A DNA stretch of 64,000 bases from Metridium senile (taxonomy: Eukaryota; Cnidaria; Anthozoa; Actiniaria; Metridiidae). The notes beneath the pieces are model-generated. The model had not been told where the DNA came from, ran no database searches, and worked only from the letters and a program-made list of their open reading frames with translations. The stretch is taken from assembly GCA_949775045.1 (NCBI GenBank), contig OX459104.1, positions 12,943,655 through 13,007,654 of the forward strand, in the 5' to 3' direction. This document shows positions 9,560 through 20,900 of this stretch, in pieces; positions within the stretch are counted from its first letter, which is position 1; each line of letters starts with the position of its first letter. A program made the position numbers and the translations under genes.

Positions 9560-10117
9560 TGTTGTGAAAAGGTCACTATTAACTGTACAAACTTGTAGAT
9601 GTACTCCCTTTATTTCAAAAACATCACTGAAGTTGTACGTATTGTGTCTGAAAGTATTGAATCAAGGTGTTGGTTGATGCGCAGACACATGTACCTTGAG
9701 GGTGACTGTTACCATACAAATCCTTTGCATGAGAATCAAATATTTTGAATTGTCTATTATCTATACAGTATATATAGCAACAGCACTAGAGCCTACTGTT
9801 AAAATAATTAAATGAGATATAGTTTTCAGACATAAGTAATTCAAGAGCAGTTTGCAGTGACACACAGTACTGATATCCCTCAATTACAGTATTACCATAT
9901 GGACTGTAGCAGTATAGCTTTCACTGAATTGAAGATTGTAAGTTGTATCAAACATATTCAACATCCTTGGCAACTCTGATTTGTCAGACAACTGTCTAGT
10001 TGATTGTGATAAATTTGAATATAGCTGATTGCCTATTTTCATTATGTGCAGAAGATCATTAGGACAGTTAATACCCTTTTTGCTATTACATATATCAAGG
10101 GACATAAATTGCAACAC
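9560..10117 (-). pseudogene. Decayed transposon-associated protein fragment
   Basis: On the minus strand, peptide pieces in changing frames line up as one decayed protein: an open piece at 10117-9884 (DLLHIMKIGNQLYSNLSQ; ELPRMLNMFDTTYNLQ), then GNTVIEGYQYCVSLQTALEL one frame over, then FDSHAKDLYGNSHPQGTC, then LIQYFQTQYVQL, each separated by indels or stops. The motif series (LY..L..., ELP...Y, Y..SL..A, FDSH..D..G...P.GTC.L, L..Y) matches what I remember of a multicopy family in cnidarian genomes, probably carried by a large DNA transposon and possibly a cysteine-protease-like domain. At least three frameshifts show it is dead. The family name is uncertain. Confidence 0.5.
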
Positions 10118-10734
10118 TGCTGTCCAGCATTTTGTCCAAATACAGAGACATCACCATGACTATATCATGCTATATGGTGCTTTTTAACAATTAAAATTGT
10201 TTTCCTTGGATCAAAACAAACAACAGAGGGGCCAGGATTTATTTCTATATCTTTACTCAGTTTCAACTTACAATTAATAATTTTCACAACATGGTTTTGA
10301 GACTTATAATTTGATAATGACAAGCTACATGCAAATAAAAAAAAAAATACTTTCTAGCTTTGTAGCTATTATAAATTGTGCTCTAGGTTGGTAGGGTGTT
10401 CTTAAGAAATACATAAACGAACAAGACTTCTTTGTTTGTTTATAAACCCACTTTTTCTTGTATTTGCTTACATAATTATTACTTACATATTTACAATATT
10501 TCTTATACTTTAAAACAGCAATGTATTGTCGATGACCTTGGTGTATTTTTACGAATAGTGCTGTAAACAAAGACTTTGAGCTTCCTACTTTTCGTGATCG
10601 CTTTGGTTTCTACAAACATGACAATGAACAAACTTCATATAACGAGATCGGAGTTCCTTCGATTCGTTTATTGACACCAATGAATCATTATTCGCATCTT
10701 TAGTTACTTGTAAAGCTATATTTAATATATCATA

Positions 10735-10879
10735 GAGTACAAACACTAAAAGTGTGCAACATAAATACCACTAAATACTGCTAAATTATGCAAATTCTTT
10801 TGTTCTCTATTGTTTGATCAACACTATTTAGTGGTAAAATAGTACAAAGTATTGCACACTTTTAGTGTTTGTACTCTAG
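10735..10879. mobile_element. Hairpin MITE
   Basis: AGTACAAACACTAAAAGTGT near 10737 and ACACTTTTAGTGTTTGTACT near 10857 are inverted arms around about 100 bp of AT-rich sequence; TACCACTAAATA and TTTAGTGGTA extend the pairing. Confidence 0.75.
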
Positions 10880-11865
10880 TCATCAAACTCTAGAATTTGT
10901 TTGTTTGTATAAAATCGAGTATAAAACGATCGAAAGGGCTGTTGATAAAGTGACGAAGGAAACACTAAATCTTATAAGTACAATTATAACTCTTGCTAAT
11001 AGCAATACCATACATACAATGAATAGTAACAAAACGAGCTTAATAATGTTCATAAAGATACTTATTTTGTTATTTCTTGACTGCTTGAGAAGTACATTCC
11101 AAGATGGCTTCTTTACGGCTAGCTTTCGCTCGTTCTCGTTGATGTTCGGCTAAAGTCGTGCGAGTGTCGTGTTCGTGTGACGGCAAGCAACAACAACAAC
11201 AAAAATAACAAAAAGCCCTTTTTATAACTCGATCGGGCTACGCCCATCGAGTAACTACAATATCCAGAATAGCATACTTCAATTACACTACTTCAACTGT
11301 GGCCAACCAAACATTTCAAAATGAATATTTTTCAGATCAAACAAGTTCTTACAGGCTGAGTTGTCTTTGTCAATCTTGTTGATATAAACCAGGGTGGGGG
11401 AAATTAATCACGGTCCATTTTTCCTAATTTCACGGATCGGCCTTTTCATAAACCCGACAGATATACAAACAATAAGGCTATAACACATCTCATTTTACAC
11501 AATACCGTAAGGGTTATGACGTTTTCAGGGAGTGCTTATTCTGTAATCACGACCACCACTATTTCGCTGATTTATTGTTTGCACTGTATATTAAGACCAG
11601 TCTTCGTGTATGAATTTAACACTTGATTCTTTATTATTTCAAACACGTACATTTACAAGACATTATTATATCATGCACCGTAATATCAGAGGAGGCGTGG
11701 TAATGACAGCGTACTCAGACCACTCAATCAAAAATATCCTCCAAAAAAACCGCCCGCGTTCAATATAGAGGATTGGGTGCCACACTTTTGGAGGATTTTT
11801 CTAAGCAACCAAGGTAATATCGCGACTATTTAAAGCACTATGACATTATGTAAAACTATCTGAGC

Positions 11866-11966
11866 CGAATTATGTCAGCGGTGTTGTTATTTAATACTGG
11901 AATTCCGTTCTACTTATAGCTTACGATCCAGTATTTAATAACAACACCGCTGACCCAATTCGGCTT
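11866..11966. mobile_element. Hairpin MITE with 40-bp arms
   Basis: GTCAGCGGTGTTGTTATTTA (11875 on) and TAAATA-type inverse TATTTAATAACAACACCGCT (11931 on) form near-perfect arms of about 40 bp around a loop of about 20 bp. Such a perfect palindrome suggests recent origin. Confidence 0.75.
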
Positions 11967-12328
11967 GGTTCCTTTTGAAGGATGTTGTATAGTGCTATTA
12001 TTCTACATTTTCCCCAGTCCACTCAAGTCCGCAAAATATTCGAAAGAGCATACTGGAACCGACTCATTGGTGTACTAACAATGGCTGCTTAGAAATACCT
12101 CTGTATTAATACAGATATTGTAGAGCTTATTTTTACAATTTTTGACTAAAAAAGATAGATTGATAAAATATACTTTAAAGAAAATCCATTAAATAAATAA
12201 CCTTGAAACCACTTAACGTAGACTAAATCTAAATATGGCGACCTCCTATTGTTCTAGCTGTCTAGCCTCGTGTCAACGCTGGAATTTTGACATGTATGCG
12301 AGGCTGGTCAGTGAAAAGCAAACCGGTA

Positions 12329-12570
12329 TCCAATACTCCAGTTTCCCGTTATCTACCACCGCTGTACTACTTGACAAAAGGCGCACATGCAGACTAAGTC
12401 TCGATTTGTTGTAAAAATATTCACAAATTCCAGGGAAAGCACAAAAAAATGTTCTAGCTTAACAATAGAAAAAACATTTGAATTTACTCCGAATCGAGAT
12501 TAATTATTCCTGTGCAAATGCGCCTTTTGTCAAATTGTACAGCGGTGTTAGATAACATATAACTGGAGTA
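12329..12570. mobile_element. MITE family D, copy 1
   Basis: Ends ATACTCCAGTTT and AACTGGAGTATT face each other, followed inward by CCGCTGTAC/GTACAGCGG and ACAAAAGGCGCA/TGCGCCTTTTGT. A second copy with the same internal order lies at 63187-63400. Confidence 0.75.
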
Positions 12571-12599
12571 TTTAAATTGATAAAGGTTATTCATCGTTG

Positions 12600-12720
12600 A
12601 TATGAGATAAGTAGAATGTCATTCGTTTGTACCCATCGCCTGATGAAGACTAGCAGTAGCAATCGAAACGTCGCGGTCCAAACCTTCGACATTCACGAGA
12701 CAAACCAATAACATTCTATT
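12600..12720 (+). repeat. Repeat end with hammerhead-like core (second type)
   Basis: TCGC (12636-12639), CTGATGA (12640-12646), A, hairpin GACTAGC-AGTA-GCAATC with one mismatch, GAAAC (12665-12669), GTC, GCGG. A mutated inverted relative lies at 59640-59730, where the hairpin is the better paired GACTAGCTGTAGCAGTC. Confidence 0.5.
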
Positions 12721-12888
12721 TATTCAATTCGGTCGCCATGTTTTGATCCAATCTATTGTATTTTTGTACTCATAAGCACACCTTCCCAACCCCTCCCCCC
12801 GACAAAAATATTTAACCCACCATGTAAGTGAAAACGGCCAATATTAATATTTGAATGTCACGTGATAGCAATACGAACGAATAAAGTT

Positions 12889-13045
12889 AAACCTGGTTCA
12901 CACTAGCGACATAAGCAACATACGCAGACTCAGTTGGGCTTTGCTCATTATCCGCACTTGTCTTTTCTCACACCTAGTCGAGAAATGCTTTACTGAGTCT
13001 ACGTATTCTGCTTATGCTTATGTCGCTAGTGTGTACCAGGCTTTA
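12889..13045. mobile_element. MITE family E, copy 1
   Basis: Ends TTAAACCTGGTTCACACTAG and CTAGTGTGTACCAGGCTTTA with inner GCGACATAAGCA/TGCTTATGTCGC. Other copies: 17831-17982 (same termini, different core), 57321-57474 (near-identical) and a one-ended piece at 37374-37475. Confidence 0.85.
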
Positions 13046-13388
13046 GCGAGAGCAAGATAAGGAATTATCCGATGACATACGTCACATCCGATATGCTCGA
13101 TGAACTGGATATGACGTAGGCCTTGTTTATACATTAACAGTAGTCAGTAGAAAAATTCATAGAAAGCCATAAAAAGTGAGAATGCAAGCTGGACAACATG
13201 TACAGGTTATTTGAAAAATACTGTACACTGAACACAAGGACTAGCTACAGCTCTATCAACAGTACCAATTCTACTTTCAAAACGAGCAGAAGACTGGGAC
13301 AAACTCTTCAATTCAATTAACTTTTGTAACTTCCAAAGCTCGTCGCCTTTGTTCTTTTGAGGAAATAACTCAGAATGTTGGTAAATAC

Positions 13389-13580
13389 ACCTAGAATTGC
13401 AAGAACGTTTTCCTGACATTTGTAATTTAGTGGGAAAGGAATTAATTAAAAGACAGAAAATCCCTCAAGCTGAACTCTTTCTTTTGTTATTCCTCGAGCT
13501 TGAGCTTGACGTTCTTTTGTCCTCTAATGAATTCCTTTCCCACTAAATTGCAAAAGTCAGGACAACGTTCTTGCGTTAGG
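13389..13580. mobile_element. Hairpin MITE with 50-bp arms
   Basis: CCTAGAATTGCAAGAACGTT and AACGTTCTTGCGTTAGG are the ends; AATTTAGTGGGAAAGGAATT and its inverse at about 13529-13549 are the inner arms. A 70-codon open frame at 13207-13419 (minus) overlaps the left arm and is not convincing as a gene. Confidence 0.7.
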
Positions 13581-14099
13581 TATACTAAATTGATGTAAAG
13601 TATTTTGTTGTTGTTTAGATAACAACTAAAAACTCGACGCAGTCCCTTCTCGTTTGGAAAGTGGCTAACATTACCGATCAATAAAAGCGAATAGTATTAT
13701 GTACAACGCGTTGAGATACACACCAAACACACCCAAACCACAAATATAATCTCTCTGATCATGACATAACGCATCCAACAGATATTTTTGACATCCAATG
13801 ATTACAGTATGATTCAAAAGCAGCACTTTTAGTGTATTATCGCATTATTATTAATCTTAATTTATTTGGATTCTATTCTATGAAGCGGTTTGTTTTTAGT
13901 AGATATTATATATTTTACACTTGATATCTACTATAGTTAGCTACTAAATGATTGTTACCTCAAGAAACACCTCCAAATCATAGAAGTCTGATGAAATAAT
14001 CCACATTCAATAGTTATTGTACGAACATAATTGAAGCTTTAGCATGATTTTCACTCGTTGATGGAAAGCAATACTCAATCAATATTTATCCGGCTTTAC

Positions 14100-14497
14100 A
14101 AATGTTCAATCGATATTTTCGCGTCTCTGCCACTACAAATCGATATTTAATCGCCTTTTTCGTTTTTTTTTTTGTATCGATTACATTGGACGATGGCATT
14201 CATCCGTCTTTACCAATATCCAATCGATGTTTTTTCGTCCATGCCATTCCTCAATCGATATTTACTCGTCTTTGTCCTTGTTTATACCGATTAGAGGATA
14301 ACATTGATGTACCAACTTTATTTATCTGCTTTTTTTTCTTCAATCGATGTTTTTTCGTCCATGCCATTCCTCAATCAATATACGCTCGTCCTTGTTTATA
14401 TCGATTGGAGGATGCCATTAATGTAACATCTTAATTTATCCGCTTTTTTTCTTCTTCAATCGATGTTTTTTCGTCCATGCCATTCCTCAATTGATAA
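14100..14497. repeat. 118-120-bp tandem repeats copying the SLC4 3' coding end
   Basis: Units containing CAATCGATGTTTTTTCGTCC and CTCGTCTTTGTCCTTG recur at a spacing of 118-120 bp (ends near 14264, 14384 and 14502). The last unit is the end of the SLC4 coding region itself, so the 3' flank is built from tandem copies of its final codons and stop. Confidence 0.75.
14317..14322 (-). terminator. Possible SLC4 polyadenylation signal
   Basis: AATAAA on the minus strand, 176 bp after the stop codon, within the tandem-repeat 3' flank. Confidence 0.3.
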
Positions 14498-14923
14498 TTA
14501 CTCGTCTTTGTCCTTGTCTATTCCATTTGACGATGGCATTGATATAACAACTTCAGGTATATCAGCCATTTCCTTGGGGTCAACAACTGGATCTTCTGCA
14601 ATGGCTGTCAATCGTCTCAGTTCACAACTGTCATTTTCATCGTCGTAATATCTTTTTTTATCAGCATTAAACCACAGACCCTGGTCTTTTTCTTTCTCTC
14701 GGTGTTTTCTCCTGTGTTTGTCATGTTTGTGTCTATGTTTGCTGCGTGATGAGCTGTGGTGTCTGTCGTTTTTACTTTGTTTAGAAGCAGCACCGTCTTT
14801 TGCAAACGATTTCCATAATGAACTTTTAGTCATTTCATCCGACATATTGATTGGTATTTGGACTTGGGCAGGACCATTGGTTTGGACATCATCATCCTTC
14901 TTTTCACCGTCAACTTCATCCTC
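14498..14923 (-). CDS. SLC4 last exon: cytoplasmic C-terminal tail
   Basis: The exon encodes 141 residues. It starts [12 protein letters not shown], has [20 protein letters not shown] as in vertebrate NBCn/NDCBE tails, then a His/Lys/Arg-rich run ([20 protein letters not shown]) and ends KDKDE-stop. The last four residues are not a classic PDZ ligand. AATAAA on the minus strand at 14322-14317 may be the poly(A) signal. Confidence 0.88.
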   Translation of the reverse strand, partial: EDEVDGEKKDDDVQTNGPAQVQIPINMSDEMTKSSLWKSFAKDGAASKQSKNDRHHSSSRSKHRHKHDKHRRKHREKEKDQGLWFNADKKRYYDDENDSCELRRLTAIAEDPVVDPKEMADIPEVVISMPSSNGIDKDKDE

Positions 14924-17900
14924 CTTCAACAAAAACAATATTAGTTAATACGAGCAGAATTGTGTGTGTTAAAAGATTTAATGTAGAAATAATATTTATT
15001 TAATATCTGATGTAAAATACTGTATATATTGTAGTACAATATTTGTACACAAATAGCTCTGCGTTGCCTTTTTATGAAAAAACGGCAACAATAACGATGT
15101 TTGATGAACTATAGCTCATGCAAAATACGCAAAAAGCTGTGCATTGTAGTACAATATTTGTTACAAAAGCCCTGTGATTCAAAAAGGCTGTGCCTTGTCG
15201 TACGATATTTGTACAAAAAAGTCCCTGCATTCCGTATTTGAATCAAGAAAAGGATGTGCGTTATAGTAGTGAGTGCGAGTCTCCCCAATGAGTAGTGCAC
15301 TCTTGTACAGCTAGACACACAGACATCTCCGTTACTGTCGCTTGCATATTAACTGTCGCAACAGAAAAACACGTTCATTCGCGATGTAAAACTTCGCACT
15401 CTCCAAATAGGACTGTATACCAATGAAAAAGGCTAGAACGGTATAGATGTGTACCGTCACTTGCATCTAACCATCAACAGTTGCGATAAAAATCTAATAT
15501 GCGAAATCCACCTCACGGAAACTCAACAAATTGGATTTATTTAGAGAATGGAATTGGAGACTGAAGCTAAACAGCGCAACATAACATGTTTTTTTTTTAG
15601 TCGCGATTGTTAATGGGTAGATGAAAACGACAGTATTTTAACAGGTTTTTAAACGAGCACACCATTCGACAAGAATGTATGGAATTGATGTGCACATTGA
15701 TATCGCACAAGAGTGATATTATGGTATGGATGGGATTAAAAAAGAGAATGGAAATAGAAAAGTGAGCATTACATCTCCACTTTCACTGCATCCTTCCCCT
15801 GCTTCTCCTTCAAGGCCATCAGCTAAGGACTCGTTCAGTTTCTTCTTTTTAACAGTCTCAGGCATCAAATCATCTAGTACTTCAAGTTCATGTTTGGTGA
15901 AAAACCTCTCCATGACCTTACGAACAGCAACAAGCATCAACACCTGAAACAATCAATTAGATCAGTACACTAACCTAGTGGGCCACTAACATATTCTAGT
16001 GGGACACTAACATTTTCTATAGTTGGACACCATGTGTTACAATGATACTTAGTTAAGTTACACAAGCAATTGTTTTGGGACATTCGAGGGGGAGGGGGGG
16101 GGGGGGAGAGTGGTGGAAAACAGAGTGGCGATCAACTTAAAAACATCGAGCAAGGTGTCTGGATCATAGAAGAATAAATTAAGTGAGTAGTAAAAACGGA
16201 TCATTCAACACATGCACGTGGAAAGAAATGAAGCAAATTTAGAATTTGTCCAACCCAATGAAATATCAACTGGTGCGTCTCTAAAAGAGTGTAGTGTGTT
16301 TGTTGGCCAGTCACTATATAGGATATTTACTGCAAAGCTTTGTTACGTCCTATACAGATTCTTTTATGCAGGTCGTTGAGTGTGGTAGTGTATTAGCCAG
16401 TCACTAAGGATATTTACTGTCAAGGTCTGTTATGTCCTATAGAGATTCATGCAGGTCGGTGAGTGTGGCATATATATTAGTATTAGCCAGCCACTAAGGG
16501 CAGTATCGACAAGAATTGTCATATCCCAAAAGGCTCTTTCACTCTGCCCTTTCCAATGCAGGTCGATGAGTTGTAAGGGGTATTAAAGTTCAACCTGAGA
16601 GAACAACATGCTGTAATTATACTAAAACCTTACCATAATAGGGAATACAAGTGCAGCTGGGGTAGACTTGATGGCCCACAACACCACCAAACATGTACAC
16701 TGTATAATAGTAAAGATATGTACACGCTTGATCTTGATACGACGCAAGTAGATCAAGTCTGGCTGATGCTTGGCTGGCATGAAGATAATCTTGAGACGCT
16801 CAAAGAACTGAAAAACATCAACACAAGATTTTTATTACAGTCAAACCACAGGTAGCCCAAGCTAACTATCTGTGGTCTAATATAAGCCTTCTATGGGAGA
16901 ATAGAGTACCGAACAATTTTGTTTTTTTATCTTTTCGTATTCAGAATACTTTCATCATACAATGCTAGTCAAAAAATAGGCTGCCCAAAAATTTGGGATC
17001 ATTTGAGTGTGAAACGGCTGGGACATGATTTTTTGAATGTAAAATTTTCTCCATACAAAGTCTCTTATTGTTGCCCTGGTTCCAACCGGTTAAAACCAGG
17101 CCAAAAATAAGAGACTTTGTATGGAGAAAATTTTACATTCAAAAAATCATATCTCAGCCGTTTCACACTCAAATGATCCCAAATTTTCGGGCAGCCTATT
17201 TTTTGACTAGCATACTATGATGAAAATTATTTGAATAGGTACTCTATATAAGGTGGTTTTAAAAATATACAAAATTTGTAAAAATAATTAAAATAAATGT
17301 TCATAATTGTTTCTTATGTTTTACTTTAGAAGTATTGAGTGAGTATTGTCTCTCCCTTGATATTATAATATAGAATGAATAATAGAAATATATAAAATAC
17401 CTGCAGTCCTTTCAAGGCAGAGAACCCCATATATAAGAACAAACCAAACAACACAGGCATGGGAATAACCTGACAAATACAAACCACAATTATGCTTGGA
17501 TAGTCAACAGTACTAATTAACAATAACAGTATTTTAAATACATTTGTCTCTGTGTGAACGACCACTCTCGTAAGCGACCATCTCCCGTAAGCAACCATCT
17601 CCAGTAAGCAACCATCTCCTGCAAGTGACCACCATTTCAATTTCCTGTTTTGTTTCACATATAAACTCTGTAATAAATCTCTCTCGTAAAAGAATGCAAC
17701 CGCATTGATTCAAGTTTTGGACGTTTTCATTGTTTTCTCTCTCTAGTAAACGACCATCCAATCGACTGCTGACTTTTGGAAAACAAACCTAGATACTGTG
17801 ACGACGTTCTTCTGGTCTGAGAGTGGTAATTTAAGCCTGGCTCACACTGCGCCATAATCATAAGCAAAACAAAAGAAATTAGAAAAGGAAACACTTTGGT

Positions 17901-20900
17901 ATTTGTTTTCTAATACCCCAGGGGATAATAAATCTTTTGTTTTCTTGCTTGTGATTATGACGCTCGTGTGAACCAGGCTTAATGTCAACTGTAATCCCCT
18001 TGGTACTTCTACTAAAACTATTATTGAATGTCAATGAATATCAATAACTAATTATTCATTGATATTCAACTCGACTTCTGCAGATAATGTCTTACCTTGA
18101 GAATTGGTGTCATTAAGACTGACACACCAATCAATAGAAATATCACAGTCCCTGTCACACGCTGTTCTCTGTGGATATATGAATGGTACGTCAGACACAA
18201 ACCATGATAGATACTAGGCTAAAAACATTGTTAATAGCAAGGGTTCCCAATATACGATAGATGTAATGGATCACAGCATTAAACAATTATTAACTATTTA
18301 GAAACTAATGAATTCTAAGAATTCTAAGTAAGGATACACATTACACTGAAGGATACAATATTATAAAATAATTGGGATAGTACACGCGCGTTGATTGGTC
18401 AAAAACCTGTGTTTCATGAGAGCATGAAACACACCCGCACCATTTTCAAGCGCGGCCGCTCATTCAACGGCCAGTTTTTTCGTTGTTTTGATTGTGAAAA
18501 CACAGAAGACGTATTTCATTTCTTAAGTCACACTGTTCTGCTCCAGTGTTATCCACAAGTTAGTACAAAATAGTGCAAGTCTTGTTCACAGTTCCATTCA
18601 GTGACCATGAATGATAGTTCCAAGTCGATGTTCCAGTTGCTGCGCATGATAAATTACAGTTTTGCTATGCGAAGCAACTGGAACCTCGACTTGGAACTAT
18701 TGTCCGTGGTCATTAAATGGAACTGCGAAAAGGACTATTAGACAATGAAGAAATAGAAAATGAGTGTTCTGAAAATCCCCTAGTGCTTTATAACGGCATA
18801 CAGCCAAACGTACAGTCTATACTCTGAAGCCTGCAAAGAATGTCGGTAACATGAACATAAATTGTTGGTTTATCACTCGTTATTAACATTTATATTTTTT
18901 ATTATCTACTACTGCAACAGCTAGTTGCTGGCCATATAACACAAACATGCACAAGCAAAAATATGCTATGAATAAATTGAGAAGAAAAGAAAATACCGAC
19001 ATCCTTTGCAGGCTTCAGAGTGTGGACTGTAGCTTTGATTGCGACAACGATTTTAGAAATAGGTGTATATGGCATGGGCTCTAACGATAGTTCGTACCTT
19101 ACACCAAGGAATTTAGTCTTTTCACCAGGAGCAGTGCAAGTTGATTCAACAAATAAACTTTGAACATGAGAAACGGATAATACAGTAGCAGCAACAACCC
19201 ATGGCAGGCCAAGTACTGAACATATCCCTATGATAATAGCAACTAAAAGTAGATCAAGATGGTAACCAGCACCTTTCTGAAAACAAACAACATTAAATAC
19301 ATTATTAATATAAGAAATAATAATAATAATTTATTTCTTAAAATGCGTTTAAAAATCTCAATGTTTTACCAATCTAATAATGGTGCAGGGAACTGTGAAG
19401 GGCACTATTCTTTACTGAACTACCTAACACAAATGTTGTAATAAAATGTTATTATTATATATCAAGTGTCAAAGTTCACTTTCCCTAGTATCTTATTGGT
19501 CGAGAGTGTATCATGTGAGAGTCACAAAATTTTACTGTTTCCCTGGAACTACTCAGCAGCGGTCAATAATATGGTGTTGACCGTTAATAAAATAAACTGG
19601 AAGTCACAAAAGAAAACAAAAGTCACAATTTTTCAGTCTTTTATATCTATCCCAGAAGCTTTAATAAAAATACTTCATTTCTTTATTTGTTTTGCTCTCT
19701 TTGACACTTGATATGATAATAAAGCACTTATTTACTGGAAACTTCAGGAAAGCAGTACGTTTCCCTCGGTTCCAGTAAATATGTGTTAATTGTTACCTTG
19801 AGTTTGTGTTCTCGTCTATTTACAATCAAAGCAGTAATCTGTTGATCCATGAACACTAAAATAGTAGCAAGTACAGCTGGAACAGCAGCAGCAGCAATAA
19901 TCCAGGCAGGATTACGACCAAGAGGGGGAACTAACCAACCACGCTTATCACCAGCCGTGGGACGAAAACTGAGGGGGATTTGAAGCTTGGGGGTATTAAC
20001 ACCAAACGCCATGTCAATACCAACAAAGACGAGAATAGAAATCAACACAGCGAAGTCAGACACTTTTGCACGCAGCTGAAATAAACAGAGTTTATGAGCA
20101 TGCCAAATGAAGCTTTTCTCTCAAGGGAACTGAAATCCATTGTCATTCAAAAACTTTCTTCAGTACTTGGCCAAAACCATGGCTGCCATGAAATCTTCTA
20201 TACAACTTATTTAAAGATGAAATACAGAATGATACATGAGAAAAATATCATATGTTCTTGGCGGGAATTGAACCCCATGTGATATTTTTGTCATGTATCT
20301 GTATTTCATCTAACACTGAACACATTTCAATCCATTATTTAAAGGTGGGCGTAGTGTTTACAAGTGTTGGTATTTTGATGCTAATTTGCAACCATTTTTA
20401 CAATAGATTTGTTAATTTTCTTTGTTCTAATAACAATGGTTGGTTGGCAAAACCATAACAAAATACATCACTGTAACTATTCTTACCTTAGTAGGGAAGT
20501 ATGTACTAGTACGGAAATTCTTCAATGAGATAGCTAGGGTGAATGTACCCAGTGTAAGAATAGCAGACAAGAAGAACACATTCTCATCACATGCAACCCC
20601 TTCAAGGGTTCCTCCCATCATTTCACAGTCCTGCATTGGTGCATTAAATACCGTACTGTTTGTTCTTGTTATATTTGTCAAGGTACCATTTACTAATTCA
20701 GTGGCTATATAATTCACAGGCTTCATACAGAAACACTCATGGTGATCAGTGTAACCAGTGGAGACTGGATGTTCTCGTTTCACATGCCATAGTTTTGAAA
20801 AGCCTTCGACTATGAAGATAAGTGCTATCAACGTAGCAAAACACTCCTCAGTGAACCGGGTAAAGTAGCGGACAAGAGAGCTAGCGTCGGTAATAACCAG

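Larger units (their letters stand above)
8214..14497. other. Spacer between TRIM-NHL and SLC4 gene ends
   Basis: This is the space between two convergent genes. It holds the MITE at 8371, ribozyme-like ends at 8790 and 12600, the pseudogene at 9560-10117, hairpins at 10735, 11869, 12329, 12889 and 13389, and the tandem repeat of the SLC4 3' end (14100-14497). 8920-9550 and 10130-10730 are AT-rich without recognisable content. At 11090-11200 a more GC-rich patch with CAA repeats may be an old 5' end, but I see no supported gene. Confidence 0.55.

Noticed and set aside
13207..13419. Minus-strand frame starting MSGKRSCNSRCIYQHSE
   Set aside because: It starts inside a MITE arm and shows no domain or partner exon; a chance frame is more likely.
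20250..20285. tRNA gene suggested by GGGGTTCAATTCCCGCC on the minus strand
   Set aside because: No A box, acceptor stem or anticodon arm at the right distance; it is the loop of a hairpin element.
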